Of a DNA stretch of 7,160 nucleotides, positions 1 through 5,327 are shown piece after piece. The translations under genes and the position numbers were made by a program. Within the stretch, counting starts at the first letter, position 1. The number at the start of each line of letters is the position of its first letter. Origin of the DNA: Porticoccaceae bacterium (GTDB lineage: Bacteria > Pseudomonadota > Gammaproteobacteria > Pseudomonadales > Porticoccaceae); assembly GCA_019090225.1 (NCBI GenBank), contig JAHRWI010000268.1, positions 1 through 7,160 on the forward strand. The letters are read 5' to 3'. The notes below the pieces were generated by a model, which saw nothing but the letters and a program-made list of their open reading frames with translations, made no database searches and was not told the DNA's origin.

Positions 1-591
1 CACCTCTTCCATATAATGCGAGGTATAAATAATGGTCGTGCCCTGCCGGTTTATCTCTCTGATAGCTTCGAGAATAAAATGTCGAGAATGAGGATCAATA
101 CCAACGGTTGGCTCATCGAGCAGTAACAGTTTAGGGCTGTTTAATAAACCAATGGCCAGGTTTAAGCGCCGCTTAAGACCACCGGAAAGCGTCGTTGCTT
201 TTTGATTAAGACGTTCGCCAAGTCCGGTAATGTCAGCTACCTCCCCAAGCCTGGTTATTAAAACTGGCTTCGCCAGGCCCTGAACACCTGCAAAGAAGTT
301 GAGGTTTTCTTTAACCGTCAGATCTTGATAAAAAGCGTAGTCCTGTGGCACGAGCGACAGGTGGGAGTTGCCCCTATTACTGTCTAAGGACAAGTCACAA
401 TCGTCAATAAAGATGGTGTTGGCAGGACATGGCAACAAGCCACTTAACATCGACAACAGTGTGGTTTTACCCGCGCCGTTGGGGCCCAATAGGCCAAATA
501 TACTTTGCGGTTTCACGCAAAGACTGATATTTGCCAGTGCTGGTTGATCAGCGCCCTGGTAGGTAAATTGAAGTTGTTTAATTTTTATCAC
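1..591 (-). CDS. ABC transporter ATP-binding protein (ABC-2/CcmA-NatA type), 3' end outside window
   Basis: Cytoplasmic ATPase subunit of an ABC transporter that would energise a membrane permease, probably an exporter of the ABC-2 class; the substrate is unknown. Reading the minus strand from a GTG at 589-591 gives 197 codons open to the window edge. Visible motifs in order: Walker A GPNGAGKT (residues 36-43), Q-loop Gln83 in LVPQDY, signature LSGGLKRR (135-142; the usual LSGGQ has Leu in place of Gln), Walker B LLLLDEP (155-161), D-loop region GIDPHSR, and the switch His192 in YTSHYMEEV. The family is normally about 230-310 residues, so only the C-terminal part is missing. GTG was chosen because no in-frame ATG precedes the conserved beta-strand IKQLQFTY; the upstream Shine-Dalgarno is weak (GGAAA). 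The permease gene would be expected just beyond the left edge. The family call is firm; specificity is not. Confidence 0.93.
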   Translation of the reverse strand, partial: MIKIKQLQFTYQGADQPALANISLCVKPQSIFGLLGPNGAGKTTLLSMLSGLLPCPANTIFIDDCDLSLDSNRGNSHLSLVPQDYAFYQDLTVKENLNFFAGVQGLAKPVLITRLGEVADITGLGERLNQKATTLSGGLKRRLNLAIGLLNSPKLLLLDEPTVGIDPHSRHFILEAIREINRQGTTIIYTSHYMEEV

Positions 592-822
592 ATATATTTC
601 CGGGCTTTAATATGTCCATAACAGCAATCATCAAACCTTCTTCGCCAGCCATCACATGGGTGCCACATAGCCATCACACAAGGATCAATAGCCCCTTCCC
701 GACGATTTTATCAGGAATACTGGCCAGGCCGACAAACATCCAACATTCTCCCTATCGATCACTCAGAACTAGCAAGGTCGATTTTAATCAATAGCAACCA
801 CAACTTAACGTACACTGCCAGG
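592..822. other. Divergent intergenic region, no confident gene
   Basis: This stretch separates the minus-strand ABC ATPase from the plus-strand CPXCG gene and must hold the promoters for both, but no near-consensus -35/-10 pair is evident. TACACT at 811-816 is a possible -10 for the CPXCG gene without a convincing -35. The plus-strand frame 612-794 has no recognisable protein features. On the minus strand a 28-codon reading frame (ATG at 672-674, stop TGA at 588-590) overlaps the ATPase start in a GTGA arrangement; its peptide holds HPCDGW and DDCCYGH. It may be a leader peptide, a remnant, or chance, and is not called as a gene. Confidence 0.5.
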
Positions 823-1017
823 ATGAGCTTACTTGAATCCAGGCATATTTCCTGCCCCTACTGCGGCGAACTGATCGAATTAGTCATTGATTGCTCGATC
901 TCTGAACAAAACTATGTCGAAGATTGTTTCGTCTGTTGTCGGCCTATAGAAATAGGTGTTTGTGTGGATAGCAGTGGTGAGATTCAGATTATTGCCAGGG
1001 ATGGAAATGAGGTCTAA
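823..1017 (+). CDS. CPXCG motif-containing cysteine-rich small protein
   Basis: A 64-residue cytoplasmic protein of the CPXCG cysteine-rich family, whose function is not established. The defining CPYCG is at residues 11-15, preceded by the short N-terminus MSLLESRHIS and followed by Cys24 and a second cluster DCFVCCRPI (Cys35, Cys38, Cys39). The two CxxC pairs suggest a zinc-ribbon-like metal site (inference). Length matches the family's usual 60-70 residues, so the gene looks intact. The Shine-Dalgarno is weak (CCAGG directly before the ATG). It lies 33 nt upstream of hspQ on the same strand, so co-transcription is possible. No signal peptide or membrane segment is visible. Confidence 0.88.
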   Translation: MSLLESRHISCPYCGELIELVIDCSISEQNYVEDCFVCCRPIEIGVCVDSSGEIQIIARDGNEV

Positions 1018-1050
1018 TATTTTGACTGAGGAAAAAAGAGGCTTAAGCCG

Positions 1051-1368
1051 GTGACTAAACACGCAAAATTTTATATTGGCCAGATCGTCAATCACGCCCT
1101 TTTTAACTACCGTGGCGTGATTTTCGAGATTGACCCAGAGTTTATGCTGTCCGCCGAATGGTACGAGCAGATGGCCAAATCACAACCACCAAAGGACGAG
1201 CCCTGGTATCACGTACTGGTCGACAACGGTGTGCATAGCACTTACGTTGCCCAGCAAAACTTACTTGCTGAACGGGAGCCTGAGGCCATCAAGCATCCGG
1301 CCATCGAGGATGTTTTTAGTGGTTTTCACAATGGCAAATACCATGTCCGAAAAAACCGGCTGCAATAA
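1051..1368 (+). CDS. hspQ: Heat shock protein HspQ (YccV-like, hemimethylated-DNA-binding fold)
   Basis: A 105-residue cytoplasmic protein matching HspQ. In enterobacteria HspQ is a heat-shock protein linked to degradation of mutant DnaA and to Lon protease specificity. The family pattern is clear: an N-terminal FYIGQIVNHALFNYRGV (residues 7-23) followed by IDPEF, then the core PWYHVLVDNG (51-60) and STYVAQQNLL (63-72), and an acidic/basic C-terminal tail. Length is the same as the E. coli protein, so it is complete. The start is GTG at 1051, supported by an AAGAGG Shine-Dalgarno at 1036-1041 nine bases upstream. No clear sigma-32 promoter was identified immediately upstream; it may be transcribed with the CPXCG gene. 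The gene converges with the minus-strand PepSY gene. Confidence 0.95.
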   Translation: MTKHAKFYIGQIVNHALFNYRGVIFEIDPEFMLSAEWYEQMAKSQPPKDEPWYHVLVDNGVHSTYVAQQNLLAEREPEAIKHPAIEDVFSGFHNGKYHVRKNRLQ

Positions 1369-1441
1369 TTAGTCTACAAAATATAGCTCTGCTAGAAGTG
1401 CTCTGCCGAAGGTGCCCTGCCAAAACAGCGCCGCCAAAACT

Positions 1442-1460
1442 GGCTGAAAGATTTACAGCC
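1442..1460. terminator. Possible hairpin terminator between convergent genes
   Basis: GGCTG and CAGCC flank a 9-nt spacer directly after the stop codon of the PepSY gene; two further A-T pairs can form after one mismatch. On the minus strand it is followed by AGTTTT, a short T-run; on the plus strand by TTATTTA. It is placed correctly to end both the minus-strand operon and hspQ, but stem and T-tract are weak. Confidence 0.3.
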
Positions 1461-2264
1461 TTATTTACGTCGAGGTACTTCTCGCAACCACATCATAAAA
1501 CCTGTCACGGCAAGAATAACGAATAAGATCGCCATCAGATCAATCAGGTAGATTCCCCAGGCACCCACTATGCGTCCACTGTGAATATCCAATAGCAGAC
1601 GTTCTACCGTAATGCCTTCACCGACAAAGTGCTTGCCAAGTGCTTCACTCAATGCCGGTGGTGTCGCAGTAGTCTTAGCCCAGTTTATTGTTTTCTTAGT
1701 GGCGGCTTCGCTAGCGGCCAGGGACGACCAGCTCAAGCGATCGATATCGGCTAAAAAGTGATCGGCCCCTGCTGAGAGAACAAGTTCATTTTGATACAAC
1801 CCGATTTTATCCAACGGCCCAGGCACGCTGTGTGCAGCACCCAATCTCTCGACCATCTCGTATTGCTCGGTCAACACAAACAGTTCGTTGTCACAGGCAA
1901 TAACAATAAAGTGCTGCTTAGGTAGCGCTAAGGCTCCCTGCAACTGCCCGGTGCAGTGTGCAATTTCACGGGTATCGAGGAACACTTCGTCGCCGACTCG
2001 GGTGACAAATTTGTCGTCCAGGGGGTAACTCATTAACGATTCTGACTGTTTTATGCCGTACCAATCTAGCAAAGCCGATGAGCTGATAGTCTGCTGGTCC
2101 AGATACCAATCATTAGCGTGATTGAGAAAAAACCCGCTAATCGCCAGGATCAGCACGAAAGTGGCTGCGCTCAAGCCCAGCCGTCGATGCCAAATCTTCA
2201 GTGAAGATACTTCTCTACTGATCGCCTTGTCTGCAAGCTGACCAGGTGGCGCGACTTTATTCAT
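1461..2264 (-). CDS. PepSY-type two-helix inner-membrane protein, putative electron-transfer partner of the FMN protein
   Basis: A 267-residue inner-membrane protein. A basic cytoplasmic N-terminus leads into WHRRLGLSAATF and a first membrane helix (about residues 29-48) ending in LNH. A periplasmic domain of about 185 residues follows, then the characteristic LLLDIHSGRIVG (223-234) and a second helix (about 236-260) ending in WLREVPRRK. The HRxLG...LNH and DxHSG...G patterns flanking two helices are typical of PepSY-associated membrane proteins, some of which are thought to pass electrons across the membrane. His26, His49 and His228 lie at the helix ends and could be haem ligands (inference). 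Cys104 and Cys124 in the periplasmic part could form a disulfide. The ATG overlaps the end of the FMN gene by 8 nt, with GCGAGG just upstream, indicating translational coupling. The exact subfamily and electron donor are uncertain. Confidence 0.8.
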   Translation of the reverse strand: MNKVAPPGQLADKAISREVSSLKIWHRRLGLSAATFVLILAISGFFLNHANDWYLDQQTISSSALLDWYGIKQSESLMSYPLDDKFVTRVGDEVFLDTREIAHCTGQLQGALALPKQHFIVIACDNELFVLTEQYEMVERLGAAHSVPGPLDKIGLYQNELVLSAGADHFLADIDRLSWSSLAASEAATKKTINWAKTTATPPALSEALGKHFVGEGITVERLLLDIHSGRIVGAWGIYLIDLMAILFVILAVTGFMMWLREVPRRK

Positions 2265-2802
2265 CTAGCCTCGCCTGGGTATTACCCGTGACCCGTGTGC
2301 TGAGATACAGCGCAAACCGAGCGACCCGCGTTGCGGCTCTAACCGACAAAGTTGCACCGGTAATACCATCGACCGAATCGTTGAGATCAGCACCCTCTCC
2401 TGCTAGCGTTAAACCAACAAACTGCTCGGTAAAAAAGGGATGTCTAATCTCACTGCCACGGCTCTCCCTAAACTCCAGGACGGTGACGTTTTCTATTTGA
2501 TCGCCGGTCACGACTACGCCGAAGGTAATCGGCCGAGTCTTGCCAATGTCATTCAGTATCCACGCGGTTTTCTGCCCGTCCTGCCAATAACGCACTCGAA
2601 AGCCGACATAATCCCGGTGGAATATCGCTTTGGCCTGCTGCTTGTCCGCGTCATCCAGCCATAAAGCCTGACTCCCCTGACTGAATGAGCCAAAGGATTG
2701 TTGCAAAAATTCCTGAGGGCTCAGGTACACGCCCTTTGCCATCGCAAAGCTAGTGGCGAGTACAAGAGCGATGCTTACCAGCAAAGTACGAGTCCAGCGC
2801 AT
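2257..2802 (-). CDS. Periplasmic FMN-binding domain protein with covalent flavinylation motif
   Basis: A 181-residue exported protein with an FMN-binding domain of the NqrC/RnfG type. Residues 1-22 form a Sec signal peptide (TRTLLVSIALVLATSFAMA, cleavage likely after AMA). The domain ends in DGITGAT (145-151), matching the D-x-x-[ST]-G-A-[ST] motif at which the transferase ApbE attaches FMN through a phosphoester bond; Thr151 is the predicted acceptor. No lipobox Cys or membrane anchor is seen, so it should be soluble in the periplasm. No apbE lies in the window, so the enzyme must be encoded elsewhere. The gene follows the porin by 85 nt and overlaps the PepSY gene by 8 nt. It probably accepts electrons from the PepSY protein and passes them to a periplasmic acceptor such as ferric iron (inference). 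The Shine-Dalgarno is weak (TTAGAG). Confidence 0.87.
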   Translation of the reverse strand: MRWTRTLLVSIALVLATSFAMAKGVYLSPQEFLQQSFGSFSQGSQALWLDDADKQQAKAIFHRDYVGFRVRYWQDGQKTAWILNDIGKTRPITFGVVVTGDQIENVTVLEFRESRGSEIRHPFFTEQFVGLTLAGEGADLNDSVDGITGATLSVRAATRVARFALYLSTRVTGNTQARLDE

Positions 2803-2887
2803 TTATGTAAACTCTAAGCTGATTACTTTGCACCTTTTAGCTTTCGCGGCAGGAATTAAGCGTTCGATTAAATAAGCCACGGTGTTG

Positions 2888-4096
2888 CTAGAAACTCCAG
2901 CCGAGACCAAGATTAAAGCTGTCACCATCGCCGTTACTCTGGTCTGCCCAATCCATTTTAAACACGACATTTTCCACCAACCAATAGTTGAGACCCAAAT
3001 CAATCTGCTCAATCTCTGTATCAGCACTACCACCGGCCTCCACATCCCATTCGCTGTAACGAGCAAAGAAACCTAATTTCGGCGTCAGTCGATAGGAAGG
3101 TTCAATATACCAGCCATCCTGTTCGTCTCGACCAAAAAACTCAGCTTCATCACCATCTATATCCCAGCTGGCATATAAACCCCGCAAAGCAAAATCACCC
3201 GTCTGGTAGACAAAGTGACTTTCCCAGAATAGGGCATTGGCTTCGTCGGCTCCAAGCCCCTGAGCGATATCTTCCTGATACTGTACAGCCAGGGCCAGTT
3301 CCAGTCCTGCTACACCGGTATATTTTATACGCCCTGTATAGGCGAAATCCTCTGCGCTTGCCTTGCTAACCTTTTCACGACCGCCTCTAATATCGAAGGC
3401 TTTGCTACCGTTTATGTCGGTCTCCAGGCCGCTGTGTACGGCGAAATCATAACTAAGTCCGGTGGCTATTTCGCCATGGAGTTTTACCCCGGCTTCCCAC
3501 CACGTCGCTGGAATGATGTTTTTCTCGACCGGATTACGCTCAACACCGTAAAAGCTATCCGGCTCGTGAGTTTCGTTGATGATGCCCACGGGCAGCAGGA
3601 ATTGCCCAAATGTGGCACTGTGATGCTTAGCAAAGTCCCATTCGATATAGGCTTGCTCAACCTCGACCTCACCATTCTGACCTTCGCCAGATATTGAGTG
3701 CTCTAACTCTACTTCAGAAACAAAGCGCACCTCATCGCTAAACTCGTGTTCTACAAACACCACGAAGCGGTGATTATCCACCTCATCAGTTTTACCGTTT
3801 TCTTTATCGTTGTAATGCAGCTCCCCATAACCACCCAAATGAGTTTTGTCTGCCCAATCGGCAACTTTCGCATAACTCTCTGTCGTTGATGCCACAGTTT
3901 CAACGGCACCGGCAGTGGCTTCAACTTTTTGATTGGTGTTGGCCAGTTGCTGTTTTAACTGTTCGATTTCGGCCTGCTGAGCTTTGAGCAGAATCATTAT
4001 TTCCGCCATGGTCACCTCATCTTCAGCTGAGTGAGCAAAGCCAGCAAACAAAGCGAGTAGCCCCACAATGCTCATGGTGATTAAGGGTCTTTTCAT
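2888..4096 (-). CDS. Outer-membrane porin, phosphate-selective porin O/P-like, with N-terminal coiled coil
   Basis: A 402-residue outer-membrane beta-barrel. Residues 1-23 are a Sec signal peptide (LLALFAGFAHS, cleavage before AEDEV). Residues about 28-62 form a heptad-like coiled coil (MAEIMILLKAQQAEIEQLKQ), as seen in trimeric porins of this group. The barrel begins near residue 86 with THLGGYGELHYND and continues with alternating amphipathic strands to a C-terminal LGLGWSF, whose final Phe is the usual signal for barrel assembly. The barrel loops are rich in Asp and Glu (for example DIDGDEAEF), which may favour cations rather than phosphate, so the substrate should not be read from the family name. 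ATG at 4094-4096 is preceded by a strong GGAG (4106-4109) at nine-base spacing. It is first in the operon with the FMN and PepSY genes, under the promoter at 4210-4237. Confidence 0.88.
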   Translation of the reverse strand: MKRPLITMSIVGLLALFAGFAHSAEDEVTMAEIMILLKAQQAEIEQLKQQLANTNQKVEATAGAVETVASTTESYAKVADWADKTHLGGYGELHYNDKENGKTDEVDNHRFVVFVEHEFSDEVRFVSEVELEHSISGEGQNGEVEVEQAYIEWDFAKHHSATFGQFLLPVGIINETHEPDSFYGVERNPVEKNIIPATWWEAGVKLHGEIATGLSYDFAVHSGLETDINGSKAFDIRGGREKVSKASAEDFAYTGRIKYTGVAGLELALAVQYQEDIAQGLGADEANALFWESHFVYQTGDFALRGLYASWDIDGDEAEFFGRDEQDGWYIEPSYRLTPKLGFFARYSEWDVEAGGSADTEIEQIDLGLNYWLVENVVFKMDWADQSNGDGDSFNLGLGWSF

Positions 4097-4119
4097 AGAT
4101 AATTACTCCAGTTGTTCGA

Positions 4120-4133
4120 AGGCTTTCAAGCCT
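4120..4133 (-). promoter_or_regulatory. Short hairpin in the porin 5' leader
   Basis: AGGCTT and AAGCCT form a perfect 6-nt dyad separated by 2 nt, about 24 nt upstream of the porin ATG and 10 nt above its Shine-Dalgarno. In RNA it would fold as a 5-bp stem with a 4-nt loop. It could stabilise the leader or tune translation; a protein-binding dyad is also possible. Confidence 0.3.
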
Positions 4134-4176
4134 GCAAAGTGAACATGTTGTATGAAGGGTCAATTTAATGGGAGCA

Positions 4177-4189
4177 GATCATATTGATC
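4177..4189. promoter_or_regulatory. Inverted repeat GATCA-TAT-TGATC in the divergent region
   Basis: A perfect 5+5 nt dyad with a 3-nt centre, lying just downstream of the predicted porin transcription start (about +14 to +26). The position would suit a repressor operator or a leader structure. No regulator is recognised for it, and a dyad this short can arise by chance. Confidence 0.22.
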
Positions 4190-4201
4190 CAGAATTCTAA
4201 A

Positions 4202-4216
4202 TGCAACTAATTATCA
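4202..4216 (-). promoter_or_regulatory. Fur-box-like operator
   Basis: On the minus strand the sequence TGATAATTAGTTGCA matches 11 of the 14 defined positions of the 7-1-7 Fur consensus TGATAATNATTATCA, with the left half perfect. It contains the predicted -10 of the porin promoter and extends to the predicted start site, the classical position for iron-dependent repression by Fur. The right half is degenerate, so binding strength is uncertain. The match was counted by eye against the known consensus. Confidence 0.55.
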
Positions 4217-4237
4217 TTCGTATTTGATTTAGGTCAA
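4210..4237 (-). promoter_or_regulatory. Sigma-70-type promoter for the porin-FMN-PepSY operon
   Basis: On the minus strand, TTGACC (4237-4232; 5 of 6 to TTGACA) and GATAAT (4215-4210; 5 of 6 to TATAAT) are separated by 16 nt, close to the ideal 17. Transcription would begin near 4203, giving a leader of about 107 nt before the porin ATG. The Fur-like box overlaps the -10 and the FNR-like dyad overlaps the -35. Confidence 0.6.
4224..4237. promoter_or_regulatory. FNR/Anr (CRP-FNR family) box-like dyad
   Basis: TTGAT-TTAG-GTCAA matches 9 of 10 defined positions of the FNR/Anr consensus TTGAT-N4-ATCAA. Its centre lies near -28 of the predicted porin start, overlapping the -35, which would fit repression of that operon. 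For the plus-strand oxidase, activation would need a start near 4272; CACAAT at 4257-4262 is a weak -10 candidate that places the box slightly too close. Dnr-type regulators use the same sequence. Part of the match comes from the -35 TTGACC itself, so it may be partly coincidental. Confidence 0.42.
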
Positions 4238-4251
4238 TGCAATAATGCCCG

Positions 4252-4274
4252 CCGATCACAATACCCCCGATCAC
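4252..4274. repeat. Direct repeat CCGATCAC x2, period 15 nt
   Basis: CCGATCAC occurs at 4252-4259 and again at 4267-4274, between the FNR-like dyad and the oxidase Shine-Dalgarno. The spacing of 15 nt (about one and a half helical turns) and the placement in the likely promoter of the oxidase would suit a tandem half-site operator. No regulator is recognised. Confidence 0.3.
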
Positions 4275-4303
4275 GCCGCCTAACTATTTGGAGCTGCCCT
4301 ACC

Positions 4304-5317
4304 ATGTTCTTTGTTCGACTTATCACCTTGTTTTTGTTGTTCAGCACCCATCTCTATACCGGTCAAATACATGCCAGTCAGGCGCAGGGTGGCCAAATAA
4401 GGGAATATTGGGTCAGCGCAGAACAAGTAGTTTGGGACTATGCCCCCGGCGGCACTAACCTGATAGTGCCAACCAATGGCCTTGGTCCCTGGGGTGAGAC
4501 TCACGCCTATAACAAATATCGATACTTTGCCTATACCGACGGCAGCTACTCCACCAAAGTCGAACAGCCCGAATGGATGGGTATTCTCGGGCCGCAGCTG
4601 ATTGGCGAAGTCGGCGATACCCTCAAAGTTCATTTCAAAAATATGGCCGACCGACCCCTGTCTATGCATCCCCACGGTATGCGCTATGACGAAGACAACG
4701 ACGGTGCTGACCTGCGCGGTGCCGGTGGCATTGTGCTGCCCGGCAAAAGCTATACCTACACCTGGCGGCTCGATGAAAAGGCCGGTCCGGGGCCAGCCGA
4801 CCCCTCCTCCATTGTCTGGGTCTATCACTCTCACGTTAAGGCCGTAGAGGAAGTCTATGCTGGTCTGATCGGCACCATTGTCGTCACCAGCAAAGGCATG
4901 GCCAAATCCCCACAAGACCCTAGCCCCAAAGACGTGGACAAAAGCTTTACCACCATGTTTATGGTCTTTGATGAGGAGGACGGCGAAGAAGCTGGCCTGA
5001 TGCATGCCATGAATGGCTATATTTTTGGCCATTTAAAAGGTCTGGAAGCCAACGAAGGTGAAAAAATCCGCTGGCATCTTGTCGGTATGGGTTCTGAAGT
5101 GGACTTACACACTGCCCACTGGCATGGAGAAACCGTGTTAAATGGCGGCCGCCGTACCGACGTTATCAACCTCATGCCCTCAACAATGACCTCTGTGACC
5201 ATGGAAGCCGATAATCCCGGCACCTGGTTATACCATTGCCATGTCTCCGACCACATCACCGCTGGCATGATTACTCGCTGGCAGATACACCCTCTCAACC
5301 AGGCTGAATCAGACTAA
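4304..5317 (+). CDS. Secreted two-domain multicopper oxidase, ceruloplasmin/ferroxidase-like
   Basis: A 337-residue exported copper oxidase that should couple one-electron substrate oxidation to reduction of O2 to water. A signal peptide (about residues 1-24, cleavage near IHA-SQA) is followed by two cupredoxin domains. All four copper motifs are present: MHPHG (His122, His124), YHSH (His175, His177), HTAHWHG (His269, His272, His274) and HCHVSDHITAGM (His311, Cys312, His313, His317, Met322). Type 1 copper sits only in domain 2; the matching domain-1 stretch HSHVKAVEEVY has no Cys. This is the arrangement of type B two-domain oxidases, which form trimers with copper clusters between subunits. 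DRPLSMHPHGMRYDEDNDGAD and AGPGPADPSSIVW closely resemble ceruloplasmin/hephaestin repeats, so ferroxidase activity is the best guess; a laccase-like role is possible. GGAG at 4290-4293 supports the start. The SDR gene follows after 10 nt. Confidence 0.9.
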   Translation: MFFVRLITLFLLFSTHLYTGQIHASQAQGGQIREYWVSAEQVVWDYAPGGTNLIVPTNGLGPWGETHAYNKYRYFAYTDGSYSTKVEQPEWMGILGPQLIGEVGDTLKVHFKNMADRPLSMHPHGMRYDEDNDGADLRGAGGIVLPGKSYTYTWRLDEKAGPGPADPSSIVWVYHSHVKAVEEVYAGLIGTIVVTSKGMAKSPQDPSPKDVDKSFTTMFMVFDEEDGEEAGLMHAMNGYIFGHLKGLEANEGEKIRWHLVGMGSEVDLHTAHWHGETVLNGGRRTDVINLMPSTMTSVTMEADNPGTWLYHCHVSDHITAGMITRWQIHPLNQAESD

Positions 5318-5327
5318 GCTGGTTTTT

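Noticed and set aside
612..794. 60-codon plus-strand frame in the ABC/CPXCG intergenic region
   Set aside because: Low-complexity Ser/Pro/Ile/His composition with no domain, and no Shine-Dalgarno at a suitable distance from its ATG.
880..1095. 71-codon minus-strand frame across the CPXCG and hspQ genes
   Set aside because: Antisense to two well-supported genes and without recognisable features.
1369..1460. Possible small RNA or gene between hspQ and the PepSY gene
   Set aside because: Only 92 nt between convergent genes, with no promoter-like signal; the single structure seen is a weak terminator-like hairpin.
2803..3066. 87-codon minus-strand frame ending in TAA directly before the FMN gene ATG
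   Set aside because: Most of it overlaps the porin 3' end in another frame. Only the last 28 or so codons fill the gap, with no recognisable domain; the TAA-ATG adjacency is probably chance.
4280..5032. 250-codon open frame on the minus strand opposite the copper oxidase
   Set aside because: It lies antisense to a gene with all copper motifs intact, shows no recognisable family pattern, and is rich in Gly, Ala and Val as expected of an antisense shadow.
4304..5317. Copper nitrite reductase (NirK) as an alternative for the oxidase, suggested by the FNR/Dnr-like box
   Set aside because: NirK has type 1 copper in domain 1 and a mononuclear type 2 site. Here all His residues for a trinuclear cluster are present (HPHG, HSH, HxxHxH, HCHxxxH) and type 1 copper is in domain 2, as in oxidases.
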